Assembly: GCA_031556035.1 (NCBI GenBank)
Contig: JAVBTT010000007.1
Coordinates: 1 to 56,426, forward strand
Reading direction: 5' to 3'
DNA from: JAVBTT01 sp031556035
GTDB taxonomy: Bacteria; Bacillota; Clostridia; Oscillospirales; UBA929
DNA length: 56,426 nucleotides
Shown: positions 34,171 through 44,500 of the stretch, one piece after another
Layout: each line of letters begins with the position of its first letter
Numbering within the stretch: position 1 is the first letter of the stretch
Made by a program: the position numbers and the translations under genes
The notes under the pieces: generated by a model
The model's database searches: none
Told to the model about the DNA's origin: nothing
Seen by the model: only the letters and a program-made list of their open reading frames with translations

Positions 34171-37100
34171 TCAGCTCGCCCTTACGGTAAACGTGAAGCT
34201 GTAGCTCGGGAAGAGCACCGGGTATTTCACGCCAGTGAGCACGACCGTCACGCCGGAAAGGCTCTCGCCGGCAAGCACGTCGGTGTGGATCTCGCGGCCC
34301 ACCTGCGCGAAGCCGCATGCGGCCCCGTTCACCTTCACCGCGTAACCGCCCTTGTTGGCGGGCGCGATGTCCTCCGAGAAGCGAACCGCGATGAAGCCGT
34401 CTTCATTTACGATCAGGGACGGATTCCACAGCGTCGCGGGGTTGTACGCGATCAGCGTCATTGTGAACGCGCCCTGCGCGTCCGTGCCGTTCACCTTGAC
34501 CACCACCTTGCAATCCGCGCCCACCTCGGGGGCTGCGGCGATCCTCATCAGAGCCGTGCCGGAGGTGATGTCTGTCGCCGTGCTTTCATCAAGGATACCG
34601 TCAACGCTGAGATACGCTGTCAGGGTCTTACCCTCCAGATTTGCCCCCGCAACGTTGACGCGCAGGTTGGCCGCCAATGTCTCCACGATGGAGGGGGTGG
34701 TCACGCTCACGGACGTGATCGCGGGCTGGGCCGCCAGAATGGCGGTTCCGCCGTCGGTCATCGCCGGGATGCTCATGCTGATATCCCCGTTGGCGTCGAC
34801 CGTGTAGGTCTTCGCTCCGTCAAAGAGGTCGACCAGGACCGTTCCGGGCGCAAGCCCGGTGGCGACCGCAACGGCTTCCACGGCGTCCAGGTTGGAGTTC
34901 AGGCCAACGAAGATGCTCTCACCCTCGTAGCTGCGTTCAAACACCATGTACTTCAGGGCATCTGAGCCAGCCAGCATGACGTGGTCGCCTTTCGCGAACA
35001 CCTTGAGGTTGTCCTTGCGAATGTTGGTGACCTTCTGGTAGTGATTCAACGCCTTGAGGTTATCCGCCGTGTAGTTATCGAACGTCATCGCGGCGCGGCG
35101 GATACCCGAATCGTTGCTGTTGGGGTCTCTGCCGATTACATCGGAGTAGTAGACAACCGGAACGCCCTTGATTGTCATCTGCAGGGAGGTGGCAAGCAGC
35201 TGCTTGTCCAGGCGGTTTGAGCCGCCGACGCGCTGCTGGAACGCGGTAAGCATGTAGTCGTGGTTGTTGAGCATGTGAGCCGCTGTCTCGTAGTTGGTGA
35301 TCGTGCTGTTGCGCCTTGACAGCCATGTGTTCACGCTGTCGACGGCGGTGCCGTTTACAAAGTCCGCGGCGTACAGCGAGAATCCGAAATCGAGCAGGCC
35401 GTCGCTGACTCCGTTGCCAAAGTAGCTTGTGCCCTCGAATGTGCCGTTGAAGTACTCGCCCACCACCTTGAAGTTGGGGTTTGCGTTCGCCAAAGAGTTC
35501 TTGAGCGCCATCCAGGTGCCGTGCTCCACGTGCTTGATGGTATCCAGTCGGAAGTAGGCGACTTTATTGCCGTTTGGCGTCTCGTGCGCAGCCCAGGCTG
35601 TCTGCCACGCGACCAGCAGATTGCGCACCCACGGCACCTCGGTTTTAAAGTCCGGCAAGCCAGCGGTGATCCACTGATCGACGCCGGAACCGACGGTGTA
35701 GGGGTCACGTATCATGCTCTTGTTCGGATCGTCCGCGGGGGCTTCGGGACGGTCGTCGAAGCCTGTCCTTGTGCCGCTGTGGTTTATGACGATGTCCACC
35801 ATTATTTGGATGCCCCTTAAGGCAGCCTGGTCGATCAATTCGTCGAAGTCTTCCATTGTGCCCCAGTGCGGGTCAAGCTGGGTGAAGTCCTGGGCGTGGT
35901 AGCCGTGTGACACGCTGCCCGAGATGCTCAGGACTATCGGGGATATCCAGATAGTGTTGACGCCCAGATCCTTGATGTAATCGAGCTTCATGGTCAAGCC
36001 CTTGAAGTCGCCGCCCCTCCAGGCCTGGTTGCCGCTGGTGGCGTAGGGAACCGGCTGACCGCCGTTGTCGCCGTCGTAGAACTTGTCGGTCAGCACCTGG
36101 TAAACAATTGCCTCATCCCAGTCAAAGAACGGGTTGACAATCGCGTCGTCCACGGTGATCTTGGCGCTGGCGGTGACGATCTTGCCGTTCTTTGACAGGA
36201 CGGTGACGGGGACGGTCTTTACTCCCGGGGCGATCCCCTCCTTAACGGGCACGGAAATCGCTCTGACATCCAAAGCTATGTTCAGCTTCTTGGGGAACCC
36301 CACCATCTCGCTGACGTCGGCGACAATGGAGCTGATCTCCGCTTCGGAATCAATGTCGACCTTCAGCACGGCGTTCTGGTCGTAGCCGACGGATGGCAGG
36401 CTGAAGCTCGCGGTGACGTTCATTGGTATGTCCGCAAATGTCAACACGGATCTGCCCTGGGGGTCGGTTCTGCCGTTGTGCCGGTCGTTCTCAGGCGCAC
36501 CGTCCTCGCCGACCTTGAACTGATAGGCGTAATCGCCGTCTACCAGGCTCGATGTGGGTATCACATACTTGAACAAGTCCTCCGCCGCGTCGTAGCTCAT
36601 CGCGTACTGCGCGCCGTTGACGATTGCGAACACGCTGCCCTCAAGCTCCTTCTGCGTATTGACTGCGAAGCTGTCGAATTCGCGGTAGCGGAGCACCAGA
36701 CCCTCCGCCTCAAACGCGGAGCTGGCGATCGGATAGACAAAGGGCTTCGCCACGCCCGCGCTGACTCTCACCTTTGTGGAGGGCTCGCGCGGATTCATTG
36801 TAAAGTCGCGGTCAAAGAACTCCAGCGCGATTGTATTTTTTTCGTCCCTGCCGTACCGGCAGACTACGAACCCGGGGACGCAGGGGTCAATTGAGCCCGC
36901 GTTGTATGTTGTCTGCCAGATGCCGTTGACCTTCTCAAACTGGAACATGGCGCCGCCGGCCTGGCTGGTGCCCATGCCCCAGCTCCACAGGGTGGTGTTC
37001 TGGACATTGCCGTTGAGATCCTTATAGGTGTGGATTTTTTCGTCAATATACTGGAATATGATCTTGCGGGGAGGCTTGACTTGTATGGTTCCCGTGCCGG

Positions 37101-40100
37101 TGACCCCGGCGTAGGTCGCCGTGATTGTGACCGTTCCGACACCGACTCCGGTCAGGGTGGCGCGGCGGCGGTTCCCCTCGTTGGTCTGCTGCGAGGTATA
37201 GCGGGCGATTGTGGCCACGGACGCGGGCTCGCAGGACCATTCGACGTAGCTTCCGGTTGGCACCTGGAAGCGATTGCCGAATTTATCGTATACGGTCGCG
37301 TTGACGCGCAGCGTCGCTCCGACATCCACTGTGGTCGCGTTGCTGTCCCCGCTGATCACAATACTGTAGGGAAGCGCCGCGATGACTGTTATGGCGGCTG
37401 TCGCGGTGAAGTCGCCGCAGGCGGCCGTTATGGTCGCCGTGCCTGCCGAAACGCCTTTGACAACGCCTGCGTCAACAGTGGCGCAGCTTCCGTTGCTGGA
37501 CGACCATGTGACATCCGGGTTCCCAATGACATTGCCCTCCGCGTCTTTCACTGTGGCGGTGAGTGTCTGCGTCTCGCCGACTTCCAGCGTCAGCGCCTCG
37601 GGGGAAAGCTCGATGGAGGCGGGCTCACGGGCCTGCGCGACCGCCAGAACCACTGTGCCGCCCTCGGTCATGGCCGGGATGGACAGGCTGATGACCCCAT
37701 TTTCTCCAACGATGTAGTTTGTTGTTCCGTCGTACAGGTCGACAAGCAGAGTCCCCTCCGCGAAACCCGTCGCAACGGAGGCGTTTTCCACGGCTGTCGC
37801 GTTGGTGTTCAGGCCAACCAGAAGGGTTTCTCCCTTGTAGCTGCGGGAGAACACAACAAACTTCTCGGCGTCCGTTCCCGCAAGCGCCGCGCTGCGGTCG
37901 CCCTTGGCAAACACCTTGGAATACTCTTTGCGGATACAGAGCAGCTTTTTGTAGTGCTCGAGCATGGAAAGCTGGTCGGCCGTGTAATCGCCCCACTTCA
38001 TGTCGACGCGGTTGTTGACGGCGTTGGCAAACGCGTTGGCGTTCACCTGGTTCATGACCTCTTCGCCGTAGTAGATGACGGGGATTCCCTTGTCGGTGAG
38101 CTGCAGGGAGGCGGCCATCATGCCCTTGGCGAGCTTTAGCGCCGCCGAGTTGTTGCGGTACTGATACAGGAATGTGTCCTGATCGTGGCTGGAGAGGAAC
38201 TGCCCCAGGGTGGCGTAGTTGGTAATCTGGCTGCTGCGGGTGACGAGCTGGTTGTTTACGGTTACAACGGTGCCGCCCACATTGCTGCCCGAGCCGACAA
38301 AGTTTCTGGCGCGCGTGGCGAAATCAAAATCCAGCAGGGCGTCCATGCCGGAACTGAACAGATACGGTCTGGCGACGGTGTTTGTGGTCCAGTCCTCGCC
38401 TATCATCTTGAAGTTGGGGTTTAGCTCGGTGGCTGCGTTCTTAAGAGCCTGCCAAGCCCCGTTTTCCACATGCTTCGCGGTGTCGACTCGGAAGAAGTCT
38501 ATGCTGTTGCCCTTTTCCGTCTTGTGTCCGACCCAGGCGGCCTGCCATTCCACGAGCTGCGCCCGGACGGCGGGATCCTCCGTCAGGAAGTCGGGCAGGC
38601 GGATCCAGCCGTCGCCCAACGGCTGCGTCGTGTCGTTTGTGCCGATGTTTGTGCGGATCAAGCCGTCAAACTGGGTGACAGGAGGATATCCGGAATGATT
38701 CATGACGATATCCACCATGATCTTCATGCCCTTGTCGTGGGCCGCGTCCAGTAGCGCGTCAAGATCCTCGACTGTGCCCAGGTGGGGGTCGATCTCGGTG
38801 AAGTCCTTGGCCCAGTAGCCGTGGTAGGCAAATTGGTTGGACTCCTTGTGCTGCATTTGCGGAGTGTTTTCCACAATGGGGGTGATCCAGATTGTGTTGA
38901 CTCCCAGATCCTCCAAATAGTCCAGCTTTTCGAGCACGCCCTTCAGGTCGCCGCCGTGGAAGGCCTCAGCCAGCTCCGGACGCCACTCGTCATTGCCGTA
39001 CGCGTTGTTGTTGGTCGGATCGCCGTCGTAGAAGCGGTCGGTGAGCATAAAATAGACCACAGCCTCGTCCCAGTCAAAGTCGCCCCTGGGCCCGATCGCG
39101 CCGTCCACGGTCACGGTAGCCGTTATTGTGCTTGTGTTCCCCTCCAGATCCACGATTGTGACAGGAACCTCTTTCAGCCCGGGTTCTATGCCTTCCTTGA
39201 CATAGAGGGAAATTGCGCCGTTGGACAGGTCTATTGGCAGCTTCAGGGCGCCGCCGTTATATGTCGCCGCGCCTAAATTAGTCATATCCACAGTCGCGGA
39301 CGCGAGGGACGCCATATCGTTGGAGGAGAGCGTTAAAACGGTGTTCTGGTCATAGCCTATGACGCTCGGGCTTATGCTTGCCGTCACCTCCAGAGGGGTG
39401 GGCGGCGGCACATCCCCGTAATACAGCACCGATTTGCCGTTAGCGTCAACACTGGGATTATTGATGTCGTTGACCGGCGCCGCGCCGTCCACGATAAACT
39501 GATAGCTGTAGGCGCCCTGGGTCAGCCCCGTCAGGCTTGAGACGAACATCTCGGTCGCGGAATCGTAGGTCATAGGGTAGACGGTGCCGTTGACAGCCAC
39601 CTTGACCTCTGAGATCGTATTTTGCGTGTTGGATTTAAATTTTTCGTAATCACGAAACTTGAAGTCGATTTTGTCGTCGACGAGGCCGGTAATCGCGGCA
39701 GGATATATATAGGCGCTCTCAGTTCCGTAGGTCACGCGGAGCTTGGTGACGGGCTCCCCCTTGTTCACGGTGAAGCTGCGGTCGCCGGATTCCCGGTCGT
39801 TGTCGCCCCAGCCGCCCCACAGCCTGACAATGTACCCTACGGTCGCGGTGGACGTCGCTTTGAACTGCGTCTGCCAGATCCCGTTGACCTGAGTAAACTC
39901 GTACTCGCCGTCCGTGACGCCGGTGCTCCAGTTCCAGAGGTCGGTCGTCCCGCCGCGCTGATGTATCATCGGATCCACATACTGGAATACGACATCGACG
40001 TTATTCTGTACAGGGGTGCTTGTGCCGCTGACAGTGATCTTGCAGGAGCCGGTCAGCACAATGTCGGGGTAGTTGGCGTTGGCGATTGTAACGGTGAGGG

Positions 40101-40710
40101 TGGCCACGCCGGGTGCCTGGGCTGTTACAGTGCAGGTTTGGGCAGCGTTTGCCGCGATAGTGGCTATGCTGGTGTCGGAAATGGACCAGTTAAGGGTGAA
40201 TCCCGTGTTATTAAGACTGCCGTTGTTCTGATTCATCCGGTAGCCATAGCGATCATGAATAAGGGCGTTGACGGTTGCGGTTCTGCTGGAGCCGCTCGTG
40301 CTGAGCGTATATCGGTTGGCCTGTATCCACAGGATGTCCGGCTTCGCGGGGACAACCGTAACGGTGATCGTCCCAACCGCGACGCCGCAGGTGGCCGTGA
40401 TGGTCGCCGTGTGGGTGGTCTTGGATTCGGCCGGGGCGGACGCCGTGATCATGCCGCCATAGGGGGATACCTTGGCGACGGCGTTGTTGGAGGATGTCCA
40501 CTCGACATGTGCGTCCGGTATCACATTGCCGCTTTCATCCTTGACTACGGCGACCGCGCGGATGGCGTCGGCCGGCTCAAGCGTAGCGCTGGTGAAAGAG
40601 AGCTCGATAGTGGCGGGACTTCCAGCCGCAAGGCTTTGCGGTACAGTAGCCACAAATCCGACCAGCATTACCAGAGCTAAGAACAAGCTAATAAAACGAT
40701 TTTGCTTCAT
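34171..40710 (-). CDS. Secreted modular amylopullulanase-like protein with two GH13 domains
   Basis: The 2179-aa exported protein has a signal peptide (ISLFLALVMLVGFVATVPQS, cut near residue 29). Then, in order: two Ig-like (Big) domains (about 32-228), starch-binding/CBM-like modules (about 235-440), linker, GH13 module 1 (about 540-1020), Big domains (about 1030-1212), a second CBM-like pair (about 1215-1430) and GH13 module 2 (about 1525-1990), then a C-terminal beta-domain. Catalytic triads are complete: D743/E772/D843 (RVDTAKH, GEDW, SHDQD) and D1723/E1752/D1818 (RLDTIKH, GEY, NHD). No LPXTG or SLH anchor was seen. The start is ATG 40710 behind AAGGAG. It lies downstream of the oligosaccharide permease genes. 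Confidence 0.93.
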   Translation of the reverse strand: MKQNRFISLFLALVMLVGFVATVPQSLAAGSPATIELSFTSATLEPADAIRAVAVVKDESGNVIPDAHVEWTSSNNAVAKVSPYGGMITASAPAESKTTHTATITATCGVAVGTITVTVVPAKPDILWIQANRYTLSTSGSSRTATVNALIHDRYGYRMNQNNGSLNNTGFTLNWSISDTSIATIAANAAQTCTVTAQAPGVATLTVTIANANYPDIVLTGSCKITVSGTSTPVQNNVDVVFQYVDPMIHQRGGTTDLWNWSTGVTDGEYEFTQVNGIWQTQFKATSTATVGYIVRLWGGWGDNDRESGDRSFTVNKGEPVTKLRVTYGTESAYIYPAAITGLVDDKIDFKFRDYEKFKSNTQNTISEVKVAVNGTVYPMTYDSATEMFVSSLTGLTQGAYSYQFIVDGAAPVNDINNPSVDANGKSVLYYGDVPPPTPLEVTASISPSVIGYDQNTVLTLSSNDMASLASATVDMTNLGAATYNGGALKLPIDLSNGAISLYVKEGIEPGLKEVPVTIVDLEGNTSTITATVTVDGAIGPRGDFDWDEAVVYFMLTDRFYDGDPTNNNAYGNDEWRPELAEAFHGGDLKGVLEKLDYLEDLGVNTIWITPIVENTPQMQHKESNQFAYHGYWAKDFTEIDPHLGTVEDLDALLDAAHDKGMKIMVDIVMNHSGYPPVTQFDGLIRTNIGTNDTTQPLGDGWIRLPDFLTEDPAVRAQLVEWQAAWVGHKTEKGNSIDFFRVDTAKHVENGAWQALKNAATELNPNFKMIGEDWTTNTVARPYLFSSGMDALLDFDFATRARNFVGSGSNVGGTVVTVNNQLVTRSSQITNYATLGQFLSSHDQDTFLYQYRNNSAALKLAKGMMAASLQLTDKGIPVIYYGEEVMNQVNANAFANAVNNRVDMKWGDYTADQLSMLEHYKKLLCIRKEYSKVFAKGDRSAALAGTDAEKFVVFSRSYKGETLLVGLNTNATAVENASVATGFAEGTLLVDLYDGTTNYIVGENGVISLSIPAMTEGGTVVLAVAQAREPASIELSPEALTLEVGETQTLTATVKDAEGNVIGNPDVTWSSSNGSCATVDAGVVKGVSAGTATITAACGDFTATAAITVIAALPYSIVISGDSNATTVDVGATLRVNATVYDKFGNRFQVPTGSYVEWSCEPASVATIARYTSQQTNEGNRRRATLTGVGVGTVTITATYAGVTGTGTIQVKPPRKIIFQYIDEKIHTYKDLNGNVQNTTLWSWGMGTSQAGGAMFQFEKVNGIWQTTYNAGSIDPCVPGFVVCRYGRDEKNTIALEFFDRDFTMNPREPSTKVRVSAGVAKPFVYPIASSAFEAEGLVLRYREFDSFAVNTQKELEGSVFAIVNGAQYAMSYDAAEDLFKYVIPTSSLVDGDYAYQFKVGEDGAPENDRHNGRTDPQGRSVLTFADIPMNVTASFSLPSVGYDQNAVLKVDIDSEAEISSIVADVSEMVGFPKKLNIALDVRAISVPVKEGIAPGVKTVPVTVLSKNGKIVTASAKITVDDAIVNPFFDWDEAIVYQVLTDKFYDGDNGGQPVPYATSGNQAWRGGDFKGLTMKLDYIKDLGVNTIWISPIVLSISGSVSHGYHAQDFTQLDPHWGTMEDFDELIDQAALRGIQIMVDIVINHSGTRTGFDDRPEAPADDPNKSMIRDPYTVGSGVDQWITAGLPDFKTEVPWVRNLLVAWQTAWAAHETPNGNKVAYFRLDTIKHVEHGTWMALKNSLANANPNFKVVGEYFNGTFEGTSYFGNGVSDGLLDFGFSLYAADFVNGTAVDSVNTWLSRRNSTITNYETAAHMLNNHDYMLTAFQQRVGGSNRLDKQLLATSLQMTIKGVPVVYYSDVIGRDPNSNDSGIRRAAMTFDNYTADNLKALNHYQKVTNIRKDNLKVFAKGDHVMLAGSDALKYMVFERSYEGESIFVGLNSNLDAVEAVAVATGLAPGTVLVDLFDGAKTYTVDANGDISMSIPAMTDGGTAILAAQPAITSVSVTTPSIVETLAANLRVNVAGANLEGKTLTAYLSVDGILDESTATDITSGTALMRIAAAPEVGADCKVVVKVNGTDAQGAFTMTLIAYNPATLWNPSLIVNEDGFIAVRFSEDIAPANKGGYAVKVNGAACGFAQVGREIHTDVLAGESLSGVTVVLTGVKYPVLFPSYSFTFTVRAS

Positions 40711-40761
40711 GATGCCACTCCTTACAAATATGTGAGTTTTCGCCATTTTGATCTCTACGGC

Positions 40762-40818
40762 TTAAAAACGGACAGGACAACCGGCAAGACCCCGCCGGGA
40801 CCTGCCGTGAGCTCTCAT
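40762..40818 (-). other. Possible 18-codon upstream ORF before the amylopullulanase gene
   Basis: ATG 40818 follows GGGAGGT and the frame MRAHGRSRRGLAGCPVRF ends at 40762, 51 bases before the main start. A CCGGC/GCCGG hairpin lies within it. It may be fortuitous. Confidence 0.2.
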
Positions 40819-40940
40819 CCCTTGACCTCCCTTCTTTTCTCCACTTCATGTTTTTATTTACGTGTGTCTTTACCCATTCGACACAATCTCAGAAACGGCG
40901 CTTTATTTTTACGTCCTTCTGGTGGCCGGAAAGCCGCCCG

Positions 40941-41792
40941 CTACCCCTTGACTGCTCCTCCGGTAATTCCCTCGACGTAGTATTTCTGCATTTTAATAAA
41001 CAAAAGCGTTATCGGTACCGCTATGATAACCGCGCCGGCGCAGAACTGAAGGAAAAACTTGTCTATCGACTCGCGGGACAGCATCTGATACAGCCCAACC
41101 GTCACGGTAAACTTGCTCGCCTTTCCCTTCAACAATACGCTGGCGAATATAAAGTCCGTCCAGGGCAGCAAAAATGACGTAAGCACAGTGTGGATGATGA
41201 TCGGGCGCGACATGGGCAGGGTGATTTTCCAAAAGATCGTGTTTCTGTTGGCGCCGTCGATGAGCGCCGCCTCGTCCAGCGACTTTGGTATGGTATCGAA
41301 AAAACCCTTGGCGATGTAATAGCCCATTCCCGCGCTGCCCGAATAGATGACCACCAGCCCCGCCAGACTCTGCGTCAGATTTATGGCGTTAAGAATGTGG
41401 TACACAGCCACCATGGACATAAACGCCGGAAACACGCCCAGAATCAGCACTACGTTCATCAAGCCCCGCCGGGCTGGAAAACGCAGGCGCGAGAACGCGT
41501 AGCTGACCATCAGGACAAACAGGGTCGAAACAGCGCAGGAAAAAACGGCGACAATCAGCGTGTTGCGGAACCACAGCGGAAAATTATGTACCGAGGTGTT
41601 GGTGAACAGATTGATGAAGTTATTAAGGGTATAGCCCTTGGGCATGATATAACTGGTATAGGCGCCGGGCTCCAGACGAAGCGACTGGAGGATCAGCCAA
41701 ATGATGGGCAGCAGCCAGACCGCGCTCAATACGGTCAGTACGAGATAGATCGTCGTGTTGGCTATGTGGCTGCGGATTTTCAGACTCTTCAC
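40941..41792 (-). CDS. Maltodextrin-type ABC permease, MalG-like
   Basis: The 283-aa inner-membrane subunit of a carbohydrate ABC importer has six predicted helices. The cytoplasmic EAA loop DEAALIDGANRNTIFWKITLP contacts the ATPase. GTG 41792 overlaps the previous stop codon (GTGA) and follows GGAGGAAAC, so translation is coupled to the MalF-like gene. The amylopullulanase gene lies 230 bases downstream, supporting an alpha-glucan oligosaccharide substrate. No MalK/MsmX-type ATPase gene is adjacent. Confidence 0.92.
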   Translation of the reverse strand: MKSLKIRSHIANTTIYLVLTVLSAVWLLPIIWLILQSLRLEPGAYTSYIMPKGYTLNNFINLFTNTSVHNFPLWFRNTLIVAVFSCAVSTLFVLMVSYAFSRLRFPARRGLMNVVLILGVFPAFMSMVAVYHILNAINLTQSLAGLVVIYSGSAGMGYYIAKGFFDTIPKSLDEAALIDGANRNTIFWKITLPMSRPIIIHTVLTSFLLPWTDFIFASVLLKGKASKFTVTVGLYQMLSRESIDKFFLQFCAGAVIIAVPITLLFIKMQKYYVEGITGGAVKG

Positions 41793-43168
41793 TGGAAGGT
41801 TTCCTCCTTCCTTTGTGGCGCGAGGATATTGAATGTGGCCAGCCCGATTACGGTGAGGATGAGAAAGATAATGACTCCGATAGCGGACGCCAGATTGTAG
41901 TTCTGCTCCCGGACCGTCTGTTTGTACAGCCATGTCACAAGCAGATCGGTCTTGCCCGCCTGGTAATAGTCAAGGGTGTTGGGAACACCCGCCCAGCCGG
42001 TCAGCAGGTAGATGACGTTGAAATTGTTGATGTTGCTCATAAACTGCGTGATCAGGTACGGCGTTGTCACAAACAGCATATAGGGCAGGGTGATTTTCCC
42101 GAATACGACGACAGGGCCCGCCCCGTCAATGCGCGCGCTCTCATAGAGGTCGGCGGGAATGTTCATTAAAATGCCTGTTGTGATCAGCATCGTATAGGGG
42201 ACGCCCACCCACAGATTGACCACCAGCACCGTAACCCGTGCTATATCGCCTGTCAGGAAGTGTATCGGCTCGCTGATCCAGCCCCAGTTTTGCAGCAATA
42301 CGTTAATCGGCCCCCAGTCCGTCAGCAGACGGCTCATGAGCATCAGCGAAACAAACTGCGGTACGGCGATGGTGATGACAAATATAGTGCGCCACATCGT
42401 TTTCAGGCGAATGCCCCTCTTGTTGATTGTCAGCGCGAGCAGCATGCCCAAAAGATAGCAGGACGCCGTCGACAGCACGGCCCAAACCATGTTCCAGCTG
42501 AGCAGGCTGAAAAACGTCCTGCTCTTGAGCGGATCATCCCAGAATATATCCCTGAAGTTCTGGAATCCCACCCAGGTAAACAGGTTGCCCGGAGGCTGGT
42601 GAAGGCGGTCATAGTTGGTAAACGACATCAGGATCATGAACACCAGCGGCATGATCGTCAGCGCAAAAACGCCGAGCGACGGCCAGCCGAGCAGCACAAC
42701 ATGATATTTGTTGTTGAAAAAATCTCTGGCCTCCTGCGCGAACCCGGGCTGCTTCTGTCTGGACAGACCGCGCTCATACGCCCGCCAGCCCGCCTGTGCG
42801 CTTTTGATCCACACAACGGCAAACACACCGATCACAAACAGCGTAAGCACTGAAAACAGCAGAATCAGGATGGAGTTGTGCCCCTGCACTACGCGGTTTA
42901 TCTGAAGCCCCTCATCCCAGACTGTGCCCTGCTGCACAGTTCCCAGTGTGGTGATATCACTGAGATACGGCGCGCCGAAGTATATCATAAAAAATATAAA
43001 GCTGATCTGGGCGCCAAGAAAGAGAAGCCCCTTGACAATCTGTCCTCGGACAAGGCAGCCGAGTCCCATAACCGCAAGCCCCAAACGCGTCCAGGCGTCG
43101 CCCTTTGTCAGCGCGGCGAGCGCGTCACGCAGAGTGGCGCTCACACCGCCGGTCTTTACATTATCCAT
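41789..43168 (-). CDS. Maltodextrin-type ABC permease, MalF-like
   Basis: The 459-aa partner permease has about eight helices. An extra N-terminal pair (QIVKGLLFLGAQISFIFFMI) precedes the permease core, and the EAA loop is ESARIDGAGPVVVFGKITLP. A region FTNYDRLHQPPGNLFTWVGF is typical of MalF/MdxF proteins. ATG 43168 (MDNVKTGG) was chosen; upstream in-frame codons would add an unconserved leader. The ribosome binding site is weak (GGACGTG). It lies 147 bases after the substrate-binding lipoprotein gene. Confidence 0.92.
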   Translation of the reverse strand: MDNVKTGGVSATLRDALAALTKGDAWTRLGLAVMGLGCLVRGQIVKGLLFLGAQISFIFFMIYFGAPYLSDITTLGTVQQGTVWDEGLQINRVVQGHNSILILLFSVLTLFVIGVFAVVWIKSAQAGWRAYERGLSRQKQPGFAQEARDFFNNKYHVVLLGWPSLGVFALTIMPLVFMILMSFTNYDRLHQPPGNLFTWVGFQNFRDIFWDDPLKSRTFFSLLSWNMVWAVLSTASCYLLGMLLALTINKRGIRLKTMWRTIFVITIAVPQFVSLMLMSRLLTDWGPINVLLQNWGWISEPIHFLTGDIARVTVLVVNLWVGVPYTMLITTGILMNIPADLYESARIDGAGPVVVFGKITLPYMLFVTTPYLITQFMSNINNFNVIYLLTGWAGVPNTLDYYQAGKTDLLVTWLYKQTVREQNYNLASAIGVIIFLILTVIGLATFNILAPQRKEETFQ

Positions 43169-43315
43169 ACCAACACGTCCAAAAACACAGTGATTTTGTA
43201 TATTGATCCCACAAAGCCAGAGGATTTTCGCGTCCGGGCGCACGCGCGGGAGAAAAGCAATACGGGCGGGAAAAACCGTCATGTCGTTCCCGCCCTGTTG
43301 CCTTAATATACCGTC

Positions 43316-44500
43316 TTAACCTCCGTTGATCTGCCCCGCCATCGCGTCAAGCATTTCCTGAAGGCTCTTTGAGTAATCCTTGACCTCAAGCGCGGCACCG
43401 AACGCCTCAGCCGGGCTCCAATACGCGTCGGACACACGCAGCTGCGCCGTGGCGAACTGACTCTGGTAGGCCAGCGCGGCCAGCGCGACATTGGCCCTCA
43501 CCGCGTCGCTGTCCGCGGCCTTGATGTTGGAGGGGCCGTTCCCGCGCAGCTCAAAGCGCCTGATCTGGCTTTTCTCGCTTGTGAGCCAGTCTGCCAGGTC
43601 CATGGCGTCGGTCGGGTTCTTGCTCTGGCTGTTGACGCCCACAAGCTTGTAGCCCGCAAAGCTGGTCATTTGCACCTGCTCGCCGCTGATAGTGCAGGTG
43701 GGGAGCTTTGTCGCGGCATAATTGTCGCCTAATTTGGCCTTAATGTCCTCGGCGTTCCATGTGCCCGACACGCCCGCCGCAATGGTATCGCCGATGCCCG
43801 CCTTCAGAACCGAGTCGTCGCCCGTTGTAAACGCGTTGTGCGCGGTAAATGCTTTAATGGTCTCTGCGGCGGCCAGGCCCTTGGCGTTATTGAAATCACA
43901 GGTCTTAACACCGGCGTCGTCCTGATAGAACTTGCAGCCCGCGGACAGGAAAAACGAGGCGATATACCAGCCGTTGGACACATCCATGAACACTTTTTTG
44001 CCAGCGGCATCGCAGGCGGCCAGCATACCGTCCAGCGACTGCACGTCAGTTTCCGACAGGACGCTCTTGTCATAGTAGAGAAAATAGCCGTTATCGGCAG
44101 TCATGGGATAAGCGTAGAGCTTGCCGTCCCAGGACGAGGCCTCAATGGAGCCCGGGACATTGCGCTTGACAACGTCGTCCTTGTTGCGCGTGACCTCATA
44201 CAGCCCGCCCGCCGTCCGCAGGCTCTCCACGTCGTCGGGAAACGCGAACACATCCGCTGCGGCGGCAGGATCCTCCAGATACCGCTCCCTGACATCCGCC
44301 TCGCTCACTACACCCAGCTCGATTGTGTAGATCTTTTCGGGATGGGCGGTTTTAAAGCCCTCCGTCAACTCGGTCAACAGGGCCTGGTCTTCCTGCGAGC
44401 CCCACACCTTGAGAGCAACCTCTTCTTTTTTCGCCTGGCAGCCGGAAAGCACGGCGGCCAGCATCAGCACGGACAGGGCGATGCATATCAGTCTTTTCAT
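43316..44500 (-). CDS. Sugar (maltodextrin-type) ABC transporter substrate-binding lipoprotein
   Basis: The 394-aa protein has a lipoprotein signal ending in VLSGC, so it is anchored at Cys20 or nearby. The fold pattern of family-1 solute-binding proteins is present: LKVWGSQEDQALLTELTEGF near the N-terminus, DVFAFPDD, and GKLYAYPMTADNGYFLYYDK. Context with a MalF/MalG pair and glucan hydrolases indicates malto-oligosaccharides. AAAGGAG precedes the ATG. It is the first gene after a strong promoter in the divergent lacI-malE region, the usual order for such operons. Confidence 0.92.
   Translation of the reverse strand: MKRLICIALSVLMLAAVLSGCQAKKEEVALKVWGSQEDQALLTELTEGFKTAHPEKIYTIELGVVSEADVRERYLEDPAAAADVFAFPDDVESLRTAGGLYEVTRNKDDVVKRNVPGSIEASSWDGKLYAYPMTADNGYFLYYDKSVLSETDVQSLDGMLAACDAAGKKVFMDVSNGWYIASFFLSAGCKFYQDDAGVKTCDFNNAKGLAAAETIKAFTAHNAFTTGDDSVLKAGIGDTIAAGVSGTWNAEDIKAKLGDNYAATKLPTCTISGEQVQMTSFAGYKLVGVNSQSKNPTDAMDLADWLTSEKSQIRRFELRGNGPSNIKAADSDAVRANVALAALAYQSQFATAQLRVSDAYWSPAEAFGAALEVKDYSKSLQEMLDAMAGQINGG

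Noticed and set aside
39622..40680. Plus-strand frame of about 350 codons opposite the amylopullulanase gene
   Set aside because: It is antisense to recognised Ig-like and starch-binding modules; several similar frames along that gene are also shadows.
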